DNA of 64,000 nt, from assembly GCF_042663585.1 (NCBI RefSeq), contig NZ_JBHTAN010000006.1:1302001-1366000 (forward strand). Direction: 5' to 3'. The translations under genes and the position numbers were made by a program. Shown in pieces: positions 16,923-24,683 of the stretch (positions are counted from its first letter, which is position 1; each line of letters begins with the position of its first letter). The DNA comes from Natranaeroarchaeum sp042663585. GTDB lineage: Archaea; Halobacteriota; Halobacteria; Halobacteriales; Natronoarchaeaceae. The notes under the pieces were generated by a model. That model did no database searches. It worked only from the letters and a program-made list of their open reading frames with translations, and was not told the DNA's origin.

Positions 16923-18452
16923 ATGACCGTACTCGTGCTCGGCGATGGGCTGTTACGAAAGCGTGGGCCGGTCGCCCGGCGTCCGGACGAACCGATCCTG
17001 CTGATTGAAGCGGAGTCGTTTGCCCGCCGACTACCGTACCATCCGCACAAACTCACGGTCGTCTTCAGCGCGATGCGGCATTTCCGGGACGAACTCAGGG
17101 AGCGCGGGCGGACGGTTCGGTACTACCAGGCCGAGAGCTTCGACGAAGGGCTACGACGGTACTTCGCCGATCACCCTCGCGACGAACTGGTAGCGATGCG
17201 ACCGGCGAGTGCGAACGGCGCAGAGCGGTTCGACGACCTGGTCACCGACCACGGCGGGACGATCGAGTTCGTCGAGAACGAACTGTTCCTCTGCTCGCCC
17301 GAAGAGTTCGACGAGTGGGCAGGTGACCGGGAGGGCTACCGCCACGAAGAGTTCTACCGGTTCATGCGCACGAAGACCGGCTACCTGATGGACGGGGACG
17401 AACCGGTCGGCGGCGAGTGGAACTACGACGAGGAGAACCGCGAGACGCCCGACGCGGAGTTCAGTGCGCCGGAGCCACCCGCGTTCCCCCCGGACGAGAC
17501 GACCGAGGCCGTCGCCGAGTGGGTCGAGAAGTCCTTTGACGGCGGCTACGACGACCCACCGTGCGGCGGCGACTGGGCCGACCCTGAGCCGTTCCGCTGG
17601 CCGGTGACCAGAGCGGCGGCGCTCGACGCCCTGGAGGCGTTCTGCACCGACCGACTCCCGGCCTTCGGCCCGTATCAGGACGCGATGGTCGAAGACGAGT
17701 GGGGCATGTATCACGCCCTGCTCTCCCCGGCGCTGAACATCGGCTTGCTCCATCCCACCGAAGTCGTCGAACGCGTGATCGAAGCGGGCGAGGACGACGC
17801 AGTGCCGCTCAACAGCGTCGAAGGGTTCGTCCGGCAGGTGATCGGCTGGCGCGAGTTCGTCCGCCACGTCTACCGACGGGAGATGCCCGACCTCGGCGAG
17901 GCGAACCAGTTGGATGCCGAGCAGGACCTGCCGCCCGCCTACTGGACCGGCGACACCCGGATGAACTGCCTGCATGAGAGCGTCGAGGGCGTCCGCGAGC
18001 GCGGATACGCCCACCACATCCAGCGGCTGATGGTGCTGTCGAACTTCGGACTGCTCTACGGCGTCGAACCCGCACAGCTGAACCGGTGGTTCCACGCTGG
18101 CTTCGTCGACGCCTACCACTGGGTGACGACGCCGAACGTCGTCGAGATGGGGCTGTTCGGTAGCGGCATCTTCGCGACGAAGCCGTACGCCGCCTCGGCG
18201 AACTACATCAACAAGATGAGCGACTACTGTAGCGGGTGTGAGTACTACCACACCAAGACCACCGGCGAGGGTGCCTGCCCGTTCAATGCGCTCTACTGGG
18301 ACTTCCTCGACCGGAACGGGGACGAACTACGGGACAACCACCGGATGGGGCTGGTCTACAGCCATCTGGACAACAAAGACGACTCCGAGTTGAACGCCAT
18401 CCGCGAGCGCGCGGAAACGCTCAGGGAGCGCGCACGACGCGGAGAGCTCTGA
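16923..18452 (+). CDS. Cryptochrome/photolyase-family protein, FeS type
   Basis: 509 residues, the length of the prokaryotic (6-4) photolyase-like FeS-BCP group. The start is supported by AGGAGGG about ten bases upstream. The N-terminal Rossmann domain (LVLGDGLLRKRGPV) is followed by the helical FAD domain with GWREFVRHVYRR and WVTTPNVVEMGLFGSGIFATKPYAASANYI. The C-terminal block has CSGCEYYH and GEGACPFN, three of the Cys expected for a 4Fe-4S cluster; a further Cys is in RMNCLHESV. Members repair (6-4) photoproducts with blue light or act as light sensors. Given strong sunlight in saline habitats, DNA repair is likely (inference). Confidence 0.9.
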   Translation: MTVLVLGDGLLRKRGPVARRPDEPILLIEAESFARRLPYHPHKLTVVFSAMRHFRDELRERGRTVRYYQAESFDEGLRRYFADHPRDELVAMRPASANGAERFDDLVTDHGGTIEFVENELFLCSPEEFDEWAGDREGYRHEEFYRFMRTKTGYLMDGDEPVGGEWNYDEENRETPDAEFSAPEPPAFPPDETTEAVAEWVEKSFDGGYDDPPCGGDWADPEPFRWPVTRAAALDALEAFCTDRLPAFGPYQDAMVEDEWGMYHALLSPALNIGLLHPTEVVERVIEAGEDDAVPLNSVEGFVRQVIGWREFVRHVYRREMPDLGEANQLDAEQDLPPAYWTGDTRMNCLHESVEGVRERGYAHHIQRLMVLSNFGLLYGVEPAQLNRWFHAGFVDAYHWVTTPNVVEMGLFGSGIFATKPYAASANYINKMSDYCSGCEYYHTKTTGEGACPFNALYWDFLDRNGDELRDNHRMGLVYSHLDNKDDSELNAIRERAETLRERARRGEL

Positions 18453-18549
18453 GCCGTCGTGCGCCCGATATGTGCTGTCGGGGTCGCTCTCGGGCCGTCG
18501 GAACCGTCGCGGGGTATTTTGTAGCGCTCGGTACAAGTTCAAACGGATC

Positions 18550-19008
18550 ATGTACGACCGCATACTCCTGCCGACGGACGGAACTCGCGGGTCCGACAGA
18601 GCGACCCGCCACGCGATCGGACTCGCGGCGGCGCACGATGCGACGCTGTACGCACTGTACGTGATCGATCAGGACGTCTATCAGGCATACGGCGGCGACG
18701 AGTACGTCCACGACAGGGAGGGACTGGAGTCCGCGCTCGAACAGCGTGGGACGGACGTGCTCTCGGAGGTCGAAACGCAAGCCACCGGGGAGGGTATCGA
18801 GGTCGTTACGCTGCTGGAGCGTGGCGTCCCACACGAACAGATCCTCGACACGGGGAGCGAAGTCGACGCCGACGTGATCGTACTGGGGACGGAGGAACGT
18901 CCGGGCGAGTATCGACGATTACTGGGTAGCGTGACCGAGCGCGTCGCCCGACGGGCCAGCAGGCCGGTTTCAATAGTAAAGACGCCGCCGGACGCAGACG
19001 AGGAGTAA
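18550..19008 (+). CDS. Universal stress protein UspA family
   Basis: 152 residues from the ATG at 18550 (MYDRILLPTDG); an upstream extension to 18472 is open but lacks family sequence. Single Usp domain: N-terminal ILLPTDGTRGSDRATRHAIGLAA, and the C-terminal ATP-binding loop VIVLGTEERPGEYRRLLGSVTERVARRASRPVSIV. The loop resembles the usual G-x2-G-x9-G-(S/T) pattern but has E-R-P-G-E instead of the more common H-G-R-T-G, so ATP binding is uncertain. These proteins respond to stress in the cytoplasm. A second Usp gene is at 22871. Confidence 0.9.
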   Translation: MYDRILLPTDGTRGSDRATRHAIGLAAAHDATLYALYVIDQDVYQAYGGDEYVHDREGLESALEQRGTDVLSEVETQATGEGIEVVTLLERGVPHEQILDTGSEVDADVIVLGTEERPGEYRRLLGSVTERVARRASRPVSIVKTPPDADEE

Positions 19009-19016
19009 CGACGGAT

Positions 19017-20072
19017 TCAGTCTCGGTCGATCCGTTCGATTTCGTCGAACTCGGTCGCAAAGCCGGCACCGAACGCCGTCGCTGGCGTCTGAAACCCGCT
19101 CGATACGGAATCGTCGAGCAGTCGACTCACCGCCTCTACGGTGGTCAGTCTCGTCGTTTCGTACGGATCGGGCGTCCGAAGCCGTCCAGTGACGGAGTCG
19201 CCGTCCTCGTTCGAGACCCGCCCCCAGACGTGACATACGTTCTCCGCCCGCTGTTCGGCCGACGGCCCCGTAACTGTCGCCTCGACCAGTCGCTTGAGCA
19301 GTCGCTGAACCGGTTGCGCCCGCAGTACGGGCCCGAGCGGTCGCGTACGGCGCATAACGGTGATTGCTGGCCCCGGGACGGCGGTGTACACCTCGATATC
19401 GCCGATCCCCGTCGAGTGATACGCAGTCACGAGGTCCCCCCAGGGAATCGTCATCGTCGGCTTCGGGCCATCACCGAAGTCTATCTGCCGGCGCTTGCTC
19501 GCGACGGGGACGTGTTCGATTCGTCCGTCCTGACGGATTGCGCCCGGCGATCCCAGCCCCTCGACGAGTGCTTTGGCGGTTCCCTGGGAAATCGTCGTGC
19601 CGCCGTCGATGGCGAGTTCGAGGGTCGTCGCCTCGGGCAGTTCTCCAGCAATACTCGCTGCCAGACAGTCGCTCGGGACGACGTCGAAGCCGACCCCAGG
19701 CAGGAGCGTCACTCCGGCCTGTTCGGCGTCCCGATCCAGGTCGGCGATCCGGTCGATGACTTCGTACTCGCCGGTGACGTCGATGTAATCTGTCCCGGTC
19801 GCCAGACACGCCGACACGAGGGGTTCAGCCGTTGACGAAAACGGGCCCGCACAGTTCAATAGGACATCGACGTCGTCTAGCTGATCCGCGATAACGGTCG
19901 GATGTTCGAGACTGAACACACGGTGTGGGCAGTCGAACTCGGTGGCCTGGCGTTCCACCGGTTCGGCGCGACGCCCCGCGAGCATCGGTGAGAGTCCCCG
20001 AGAGAGGGCCTGCTCGACGGCGAGGGACCCGGTGAAGCCGTACGAGCCATAGACGAGGAAATCGGCGCTCAT
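19017..20072 (-). CDS. Saccharopine dehydrogenase-like oxidoreductase
   Basis: 351 residues. The N-terminus has a Rossmann NAD(P) site written YGSYGFTGSLAVEQALSRGL, the form found in trans-acting enoyl reductase and saccharopine-dehydrogenase-like proteins (YG-x-x-G-x-x-G). DVLLNCAGPFSSTAEPLV and TDYIDVTGEYEVID follow, both conserved in this family. It probably reduces an unsaturated or keto lipid-like substrate with NADPH. Archaeal members have no settled function. The gene is convergent with the UspA gene, 8 bases apart. Confidence 0.85.
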   Translation of the reverse strand: MSADFLVYGSYGFTGSLAVEQALSRGLSPMLAGRRAEPVERQATEFDCPHRVFSLEHPTVIADQLDDVDVLLNCAGPFSSTAEPLVSACLATGTDYIDVTGEYEVIDRIADLDRDAEQAGVTLLPGVGFDVVPSDCLAASIAGELPEATTLELAIDGGTTISQGTAKALVEGLGSPGAIRQDGRIEHVPVASKRRQIDFGDGPKPTMTIPWGDLVTAYHSTGIGDIEVYTAVPGPAITVMRRTRPLGPVLRAQPVQRLLKRLVEATVTGPSAEQRAENVCHVWGRVSNEDGDSVTGRLRTPDPYETTRLTTVEAVSRLLDDSVSSGFQTPATAFGAGFATEFDEIERIDRD

Positions 20073-20156
20073 GGCCGTCCTTCGTCACAAACGAACAAAA
20101 AGGCGCTGTCGGTGGGGTGCCGCCGCCGCATCGCCCCGGTGAAGACCGCTGGCTGA

Positions 20157-20270
20157 TCAGAACGGGAGCAGGACCCAGCCACCGGTCTCGAAGACGCCCC
20201 AGAGGACGACGGCAACCGCAACAGAGACGTCAGGACTCGCCGTGACGCTGTGCTTGACGCCGGCAAACAC
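20157..20270 (-). CDS. Possible 37-residue hydrophobic peptide or gene remnant
   Basis: A GTG-started frame of 37 residues reading FAGVKHSVTASPDVSVAVA, then VVLWGVFETGGWVLLPF and a stop. One hydrophobic segment and a clean codon pattern make it look coding, and an in-frame stop lies a short way upstream. It sits between glpK2 and the saccharopine-dehydrogenase-like gene. It could be a small membrane peptide or the C-terminal remnant of a transporter. I do not recognise it. Confidence 0.3.
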   Translation of the reverse strand: MFAGVKHSVTASPDVSVAVAVVLWGVFETGGWVLLPF

Positions 20271-20346
20271 TATCGGGGCGGTACTCGCCGGACCGGACGT
20301 GCAGAGTCAGGCCCTGGACACGTCGATACGACGCTTACCCGACAGG

Positions 20347-21888
20347 CTAACTATCCGAGATTCCAGCCCAGTCCAGGGACCGCTCGACCGCTTCCGACCA
20401 CTGACTGTACAGTCTGTCGGCCCGCTCGGACTCCATCTCCGGTTCGAACTTCCGATCGATCTGCCAGTTGGCGGTGAGTTCGTCGAGGTCGGACCAGTAG
20501 CCGACGGCCAGACCGGCCGCGTAGGCCGAACCCAGCGCCGTCGTCTCGTCGACCTGAGGCCGAACGATACCGGTGTCGATGATGTCGGACTGGAGCTGAC
20601 AGAGGAAGTTGTTTTTTACCGCGCCGCCGTCGACGCGCAGGCTCTGCATGTCGATGCCGCTGTCCGCTTCCATCGCTTCGGCGACATCGCGAGTGCGGTA
20701 GGCGATTGCCTCCAGGGTCGCTCGAGCGATATGTTCACGTCCCGTTCCACGCGTCATGCCGACGATCGTCCCGCGTGCCCGCTGATCCCAGTGTGGCGCA
20801 CCGAGGCCAGTGAATGCGGGAACGAAATAGACGCCATCGCTCGAATCGACGCTGCGCGCGAGCTTTTCGGTCTCAGCAGCGCTATCGATAAGTGTGAGGT
20901 CTTCGAGCCACTCGATCGCTGCACCGGTGATGAAGATCGACCCTTCCAGTGCGTACTGGACGGGTTCGCCCGAGCGCTGGAACCCGACCGTCGTGAGGAG
21001 ACCGTTTTCACTGGTAACGGCCTCGTTACCCGTGTTCATCAGGAAGAAGCTCCCAGTCCCATAGGTGTTCTTGGCGTCGCCGGCATCGAAACAGGTCTGG
21101 CCGAACAGTGCAGCCTGCTGATCACCGAGTGCTCCTGCGACCGGGATTTCAGCCGCAAGAAAGCCGTCGGGATCGGTATGACCGTAGTGCTCGTCGTCGC
21201 TGGAGGGGCGGACCTCCGGCAGCATCTCACGGGGCACGTTGAACTCCTCACAGAGTTCGTCGTCCCACTCCATCTCGTTGATGTCGAACAGCATCGTCCG
21301 GGACGCGTTTGTCACGTCCGTAATGTGGTTGCCCGTGAGGTTGTAGATGAGCCACGCATCGATCGTTCCGAACAGTATCTCCCCGTCCGTTGCCCGGTCG
21401 CGGACGTCGGCTGGGCGTGCGCGCTGGGTCTTGATCGGGTCGGCGTTGTCGAGGAGCCACTCGGCCTTCGTTGCCGAGAAGTACGCGTCAGGTTCGAGAC
21501 CGGTCTTTTCCTTTACATCGTCGGCTTTACCCTCGTCCTGCAGCGTCTCGATGCGGTCGGTCGTTCGGCGGTCCTGCCAGACGAGCGCGTTGTGGAGCGG
21601 TCGGCCGGTGTCTGCGTCCCACAGCAGTGTCGTCTCGCGCTGGTTGGTCACACCGATTGCTTCGAGCTGGTCCGCACTGATGCCCGCATCCGCGAGCGCC
21701 AGCACCGTGACGTCTTTCGTGTTCTCCCAGATTTCGCGGGGGTCGTGCTCGACCCAACCGGGTTCCGGGTAGATCTGTTCGTGCGTTTCGTAAGCGTTCG
21801 CCACGACTTGCCCGCTGTGGTCGAACACCATGAATCGCGTTCCTGTCGTCCCCTGATCGACTGCGCCGACGTAGGTGTTATCTGTCAT
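20347..21888 (-). CDS. glpK: Glycerol kinase, second copy
   Basis: 513 residues from the ATG at 21888 (MTDNTYVGAVDQG). The FGGY-kinase ATP motif DQGTTGTRFMVFDHSG is at residues 11-26, and LWDADTGRPLHNALVWQDRRT is the substrate-binding block. It phosphorylates glycerol to glycerol-3-phosphate. The protein is nearly identical to GlpK at 24684: differences cluster in short patches (for example DVTVLALADAGISADQLE here against EVMQDALNDAGLTPDQLE there). DNA identity is uninterrupted for 125 bases at 20897-21021 against 25234-25358. This copy has its own promoter and no transporter partner, so it may be expressed under other conditions. Confidence 0.95.
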   Translation of the reverse strand: MTDNTYVGAVDQGTTGTRFMVFDHSGQVVANAYETHEQIYPEPGWVEHDPREIWENTKDVTVLALADAGISADQLEAIGVTNQRETTLLWDADTGRPLHNALVWQDRRTTDRIETLQDEGKADDVKEKTGLEPDAYFSATKAEWLLDNADPIKTQRARPADVRDRATDGEILFGTIDAWLIYNLTGNHITDVTNASRTMLFDINEMEWDDELCEEFNVPREMLPEVRPSSDDEHYGHTDPDGFLAAEIPVAGALGDQQAALFGQTCFDAGDAKNTYGTGSFFLMNTGNEAVTSENGLLTTVGFQRSGEPVQYALEGSIFITGAAIEWLEDLTLIDSAAETEKLARSVDSSDGVYFVPAFTGLGAPHWDQRARGTIVGMTRGTGREHIARATLEAIAYRTRDVAEAMEADSGIDMQSLRVDGGAVKNNFLCQLQSDIIDTGIVRPQVDETTALGSAYAAGLAVGYWSDLDELTANWQIDRKFEPEMESERADRLYSQWSEAVERSLDWAGISDS

Positions 21889-21977
21889 GGTTTGTGGTCC
21901 GAGTTCTCCCCTAGTCGAGTGTCGGTAGCCCGGTGGGGAGTTCCAGTAGGTCCTTGATAATGAAGTTGACAATATAT

Positions 21978-21993
21978 GATATAAAGTTTCCCC
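21978..21993 (-). promoter_or_regulatory. Promoter of the second glpK
   Basis: Minus strand reads GGGGAAACTTTATATC, a purine-rich BRE followed by a TATA box, about 90 bases before the glpK2 start. The glpK1 promoter has the closely similar GGAAACATTTATAA, so both kinases may share initiation signals though the rest of their upstream DNA differs. Confidence 0.5.
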
Positions 21994-22104
21994 CGGCGAT
22001 CACCAGACCGGATCAGTGCCGTTCCGTGACAGCCGATCGGTTGGTCTCGAATGCCGTGTCGCGTCTCGGAGCGTGACTGGGAGAGACCACCCCCGCTCGG
22101 GCCA

Positions 22105-22311
22105 TCACCAGTAATCGGGCTTGTATACGTTGAGAACGACTGTCACGACTAGAAATGAAAATGCACTAATAATACCTGCAAAGAGACCGGTAACGGCACG
22201 GACGAACACCGTTTCGCCAGTCAGGGTGAGCGCAACCACGATGGCGACGATGCCGACGACCACGAGCAGTTTCCGAACATCGCGGCGTTCAAGGCCGAGT
22301 CGATCAAGCAT
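22105..22311 (-). CDS. Small two-helix membrane protein
   Basis: 68 residues: a charged start (MLDRLGLERRDVRKLL) and two hydrophobic helices (VVVGIVAIVVALTLTG and GLFAGIISAFSFLVVTVVLNVY), ending KPDYW. Codon pattern and haloarchaeal composition support a real gene. It diverges from the membrane protein at 22414. No family or function is recognised. Confidence 0.65.
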   Translation of the reverse strand: MLDRLGLERRDVRKLLVVVGIVAIVVALTLTGETVFVRAVTGLFAGIISAFSFLVVTVVLNVYKPDYW

Positions 22312-22413
22312 AGGTTTCCGAACCCCCGGAACCCATAAATTTCTTTATGTTCGTCACACGTCTTTTCGTCAGAACTAACAAGATTTATATATACTGAATG
22401 TGCCGATTGAATT

Positions 22414-22812
22414 GTGCAAGAAGAACAGTTCTCGGATCGCGTGCTGAAAGCGGACCAGTGGAGCAGGGCCGCCGCAGTCGGCGTTGCGGTCATCGCGTTT
22501 TTCGGCAGTTTACAGCTCACGGGAGGGATCCAGTTCAGTTCGATCACCGCGGCCGCAGCGGGAATCGGTGCCCGGTTTCTCATTCCGTACCAGGTCAGTA
22601 TGTCGGTCCCGGCCGAGGACAGGGTTCCGCTCGAAGAGCATCCGGCGACCGGGAACTTCCATCACGGGGCCGTCGGCGCGGCGCTACTGCTCGGTGCGCC
22701 GGTTACGATTGCTGTCATGTATCTGCACCCCGTATTCCTGACGGCCATCGGTGTCGGCACGCTCGTTTCGGTTGTTGCTTTCTCCGTGCTATCACAGCTT
22801 CTACCGCGATAG
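22414..22812 (+). CDS. Small membrane protein, unknown function
   Basis: 132 residues with a GTG start. A TATA stretch (GATTTATATATAC, 22381-22393) lies about 25 bases upstream, which supports this start as leaderless. Four hydrophobic segments are visible (VGVAVIAFFGSLQ, SSITAAAAGIGARFLI, AVGAALLLGAPVTIAVMY and AIGVGTLVSVVAFSVL). It shows no enzyme motifs. It sits between a divergent small membrane gene and a UspA gene. Confidence 0.65.
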   Translation: MQEEQFSDRVLKADQWSRAAAVGVAVIAFFGSLQLTGGIQFSSITAAAAGIGARFLIPYQVSMSVPAEDRVPLEEHPATGNFHHGAVGAALLLGAPVTIAVMYLHPVFLTAIGVGTLVSVVAFSVLSQLLPR

Positions 22813-22870
22813 TTCACCGGCACTAGCTGATATGTTTTTGTGATAGTCTCCCGAAAATTCGAATGGGATC

Positions 22871-23383
22871 ATGTACGACAAGATACTCTATCCGACGGAC
22901 GGTAGCCATGGCGCCGAAGCGGCACTCCCACACGTGCGCGATCTCGCTTCGACGTACGATGCAACGGTCGACATACTCTACGCCATCGACACGACAGAGG
23001 TCGGCATCGGGATGGTTGGCCACCAGGACACCGAGAGCGAGCCCGGCATGGTCGGCGGCCACGGTCGGGATAACGGTCCGGGGATGGTCGGCCAACAGCC
23101 GATGCCGGAGGAGACCCGTGAAGCGCTCGAAGAACAGGGGGAAGCGGTGGTCGAACACACCGCCGAACAGCTTGAGGGGATCGATACCCGGACGGTCGTC
23201 GACTCGGGGGATCCCTATCAGGTAATCCTCGATCACGCGGCCGAGGAAGGGATCGATCTCGTCGTGATGGGGACGCATGGACGGACGGGTGCTGACCGAT
23301 ATCTGCTCGGGAGTATCACCGAGAAGGTCGTCCGGACGTCGGATATCCCCGTTGTAACGGTGCGGGCCGAGGCCGAAGAGTAG
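22871..23383 (+). CDS. Universal stress protein UspA family
   Basis: 170 residues. The N-terminus MYDKILYPTDGSHGAEAALPHVRDLAS and the C-terminal ATP loop VVMGTHGRTGADRYLLGSITEKVVR (G-T-H-G-R-T-G...G-S) are both complete, so unlike the protein at 18550 this one should bind ATP. A Gly/Met/His-rich insert around residues 50-75 (VGIGMVGHQD, PGMVGGHGRDNGPGMVGQQ) is unusual and could be a metal-binding or flexible loop. It is probably a cytoplasmic stress protein. Confidence 0.9.
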   Translation: MYDKILYPTDGSHGAEAALPHVRDLASTYDATVDILYAIDTTEVGIGMVGHQDTESEPGMVGGHGRDNGPGMVGQQPMPEETREALEEQGEAVVEHTAEQLEGIDTRTVVDSGDPYQVILDHAAEEGIDLVVMGTHGRTGADRYLLGSITEKVVRTSDIPVVTVRAEAEE

Positions 23384-23505
23384 TGGCCGATCCAGTAGAA
23401 ACGACAGTGCCATCGCCTGACGGCACGTAACCGAGATTCGATATTTTCCGTGGCTATCGCTATCGATCAGCGAGACACAATAAAAAAGACGGCTGAGTTA
23501 CCGAC

Positions 23506-24681
23506 TTAGACCGTACCGGGGACCCAGACTCCCCAGGCGAAGATGCCTGCGAGGAACAGGATACCGATCGTCGCGGTCGTCACGACGATGGATGCCGCCG
23601 GCGGGTCGAAGTGGGTGTCGGAGTGAGCGTAGAAGATACGCTGGAGGAACTCGCCTGCCAGCGCACCGTAGAGTCCGAAGATTGCACCGACGATGATCGC
23701 TCCTGCCGCACCGAACGCGATCCCTGCCGACGGATCCACACCGAGGGCAGTCATCGTCGACTCGTTCGTCGCCGCGTACGCCGTCGCGGCGGGCAGAGTC
23801 ATGTGGTGGGTGACCGGGATCCGGCCGATTCCGAGGTTCAGGAACAGCAGTGATGCTGCGCTGATACCGAAGCCGGCGAACACTGCCACGCCACCGTGGC
23901 CAGCGCCGACGATCATTCTGTGCGTGATGACCGCGGCTGCGAGACCGGCGACCACGCCGATCGTCGCCACATGGGACCACTTGTACATCTCCGGCAGCCA
24001 CGGCTCGACTGCGAGACGGTCGGCTCCGTCTTTCTCACCGTCACCGACGACTTCGCCGGCGTCACGCGTCTCTTCGCGCTCGAACGGCGACATATCGAGG
24101 ATACCGTCGGCTTTGTCGCTGACGATACCGATGACGCTGTAGCCGAAGACGAGTCGGTGGACGAGCGCGCTGATCACGATACTGAGCGGGATCGGATCGA
24201 GCGGTAGCGCGAGTTGGCGTGAGAGTTGTTCCAGAAGCAGTCCGAACGCACCGAATGCGGCCCCGACGGCCAGTATATCCGGTCTACTACCTAACGCAAA
24301 CGTAATGTCTTTCCCGTTATGGTAGTCGAAGCCGGATTCCATCTTTCCGCGACTGGCCGCGTACGCCGCTGCTGCGGCACCGCCAGCGAAACTGATGTGG
24401 GGGCCGAAGACGGGGCCGAACCCGACGCCGACGCCGAAGCCGCCACCACCCAGCGACCCCGCGATGACGAGGAAGCCGGTGAAGACGAAAGCTGGAAGCG
24501 CACCGAGTGCGGCACCAAACGCGCCGCCTGCCAGTGCACCGAGCCAGAGTTCCGGTTGTGTCAGCGAGTCCACAACATCTTCGATTCCGCCCGGACTGTA
24601 CTCCGGTGCCGAGACCTCCAGAATGAGGTCCGAGACGTCGAGTGCCGAAAGTGCGAGGTCAGGTGCAATCTCGACTACCAC
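23506..24681 (-). CDS. Putative glycerol facilitator-like membrane protein
   Basis: 391 residues with 9-10 hydrophobic segments rich in Gly and Ala (for example LWLGALAGGAFGAALGALPAFVF and FAGFGISAASLLFLNLGIG). It starts 2 bases after the glpK1 stop codon, so it is in the same transcript. In Haloferax volcanii a membrane gene follows chromosomal glpK and is described as a putative glycerol facilitator; the present protein has the same position and build. It is not an MIP-type aquaporin: the paired NPA boxes are absent. Transport of glycerol is therefore inferred from context, not from a recognised motif. Confidence 0.65.
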   Translation of the reverse strand: MVVEIAPDLALSALDVSDLILEVSAPEYSPGGIEDVVDSLTQPELWLGALAGGAFGAALGALPAFVFTGFLVIAGSLGGGGFGVGVGFGPVFGPHISFAGGAAAAAYAASRGKMESGFDYHNGKDITFALGSRPDILAVGAAFGAFGLLLEQLSRQLALPLDPIPLSIVISALVHRLVFGYSVIGIVSDKADGILDMSPFEREETRDAGEVVGDGEKDGADRLAVEPWLPEMYKWSHVATIGVVAGLAAAVITHRMIVGAGHGGVAVFAGFGISAASLLFLNLGIGRIPVTHHMTLPAATAYAATNESTMTALGVDPSAGIAFGAAGAIIVGAIFGLYGALAGEFLQRIFYAHSDTHFDPPAASIVVTTATIGILFLAGIFAWGVWVPGTV

Positions 24682-24683
24682 GT

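Noticed and set aside
23506..24681. Aquaporin-type glycerol channel
   Set aside because: The paired NPA motifs of MIP channels are absent; called facilitator-like only by gene context.
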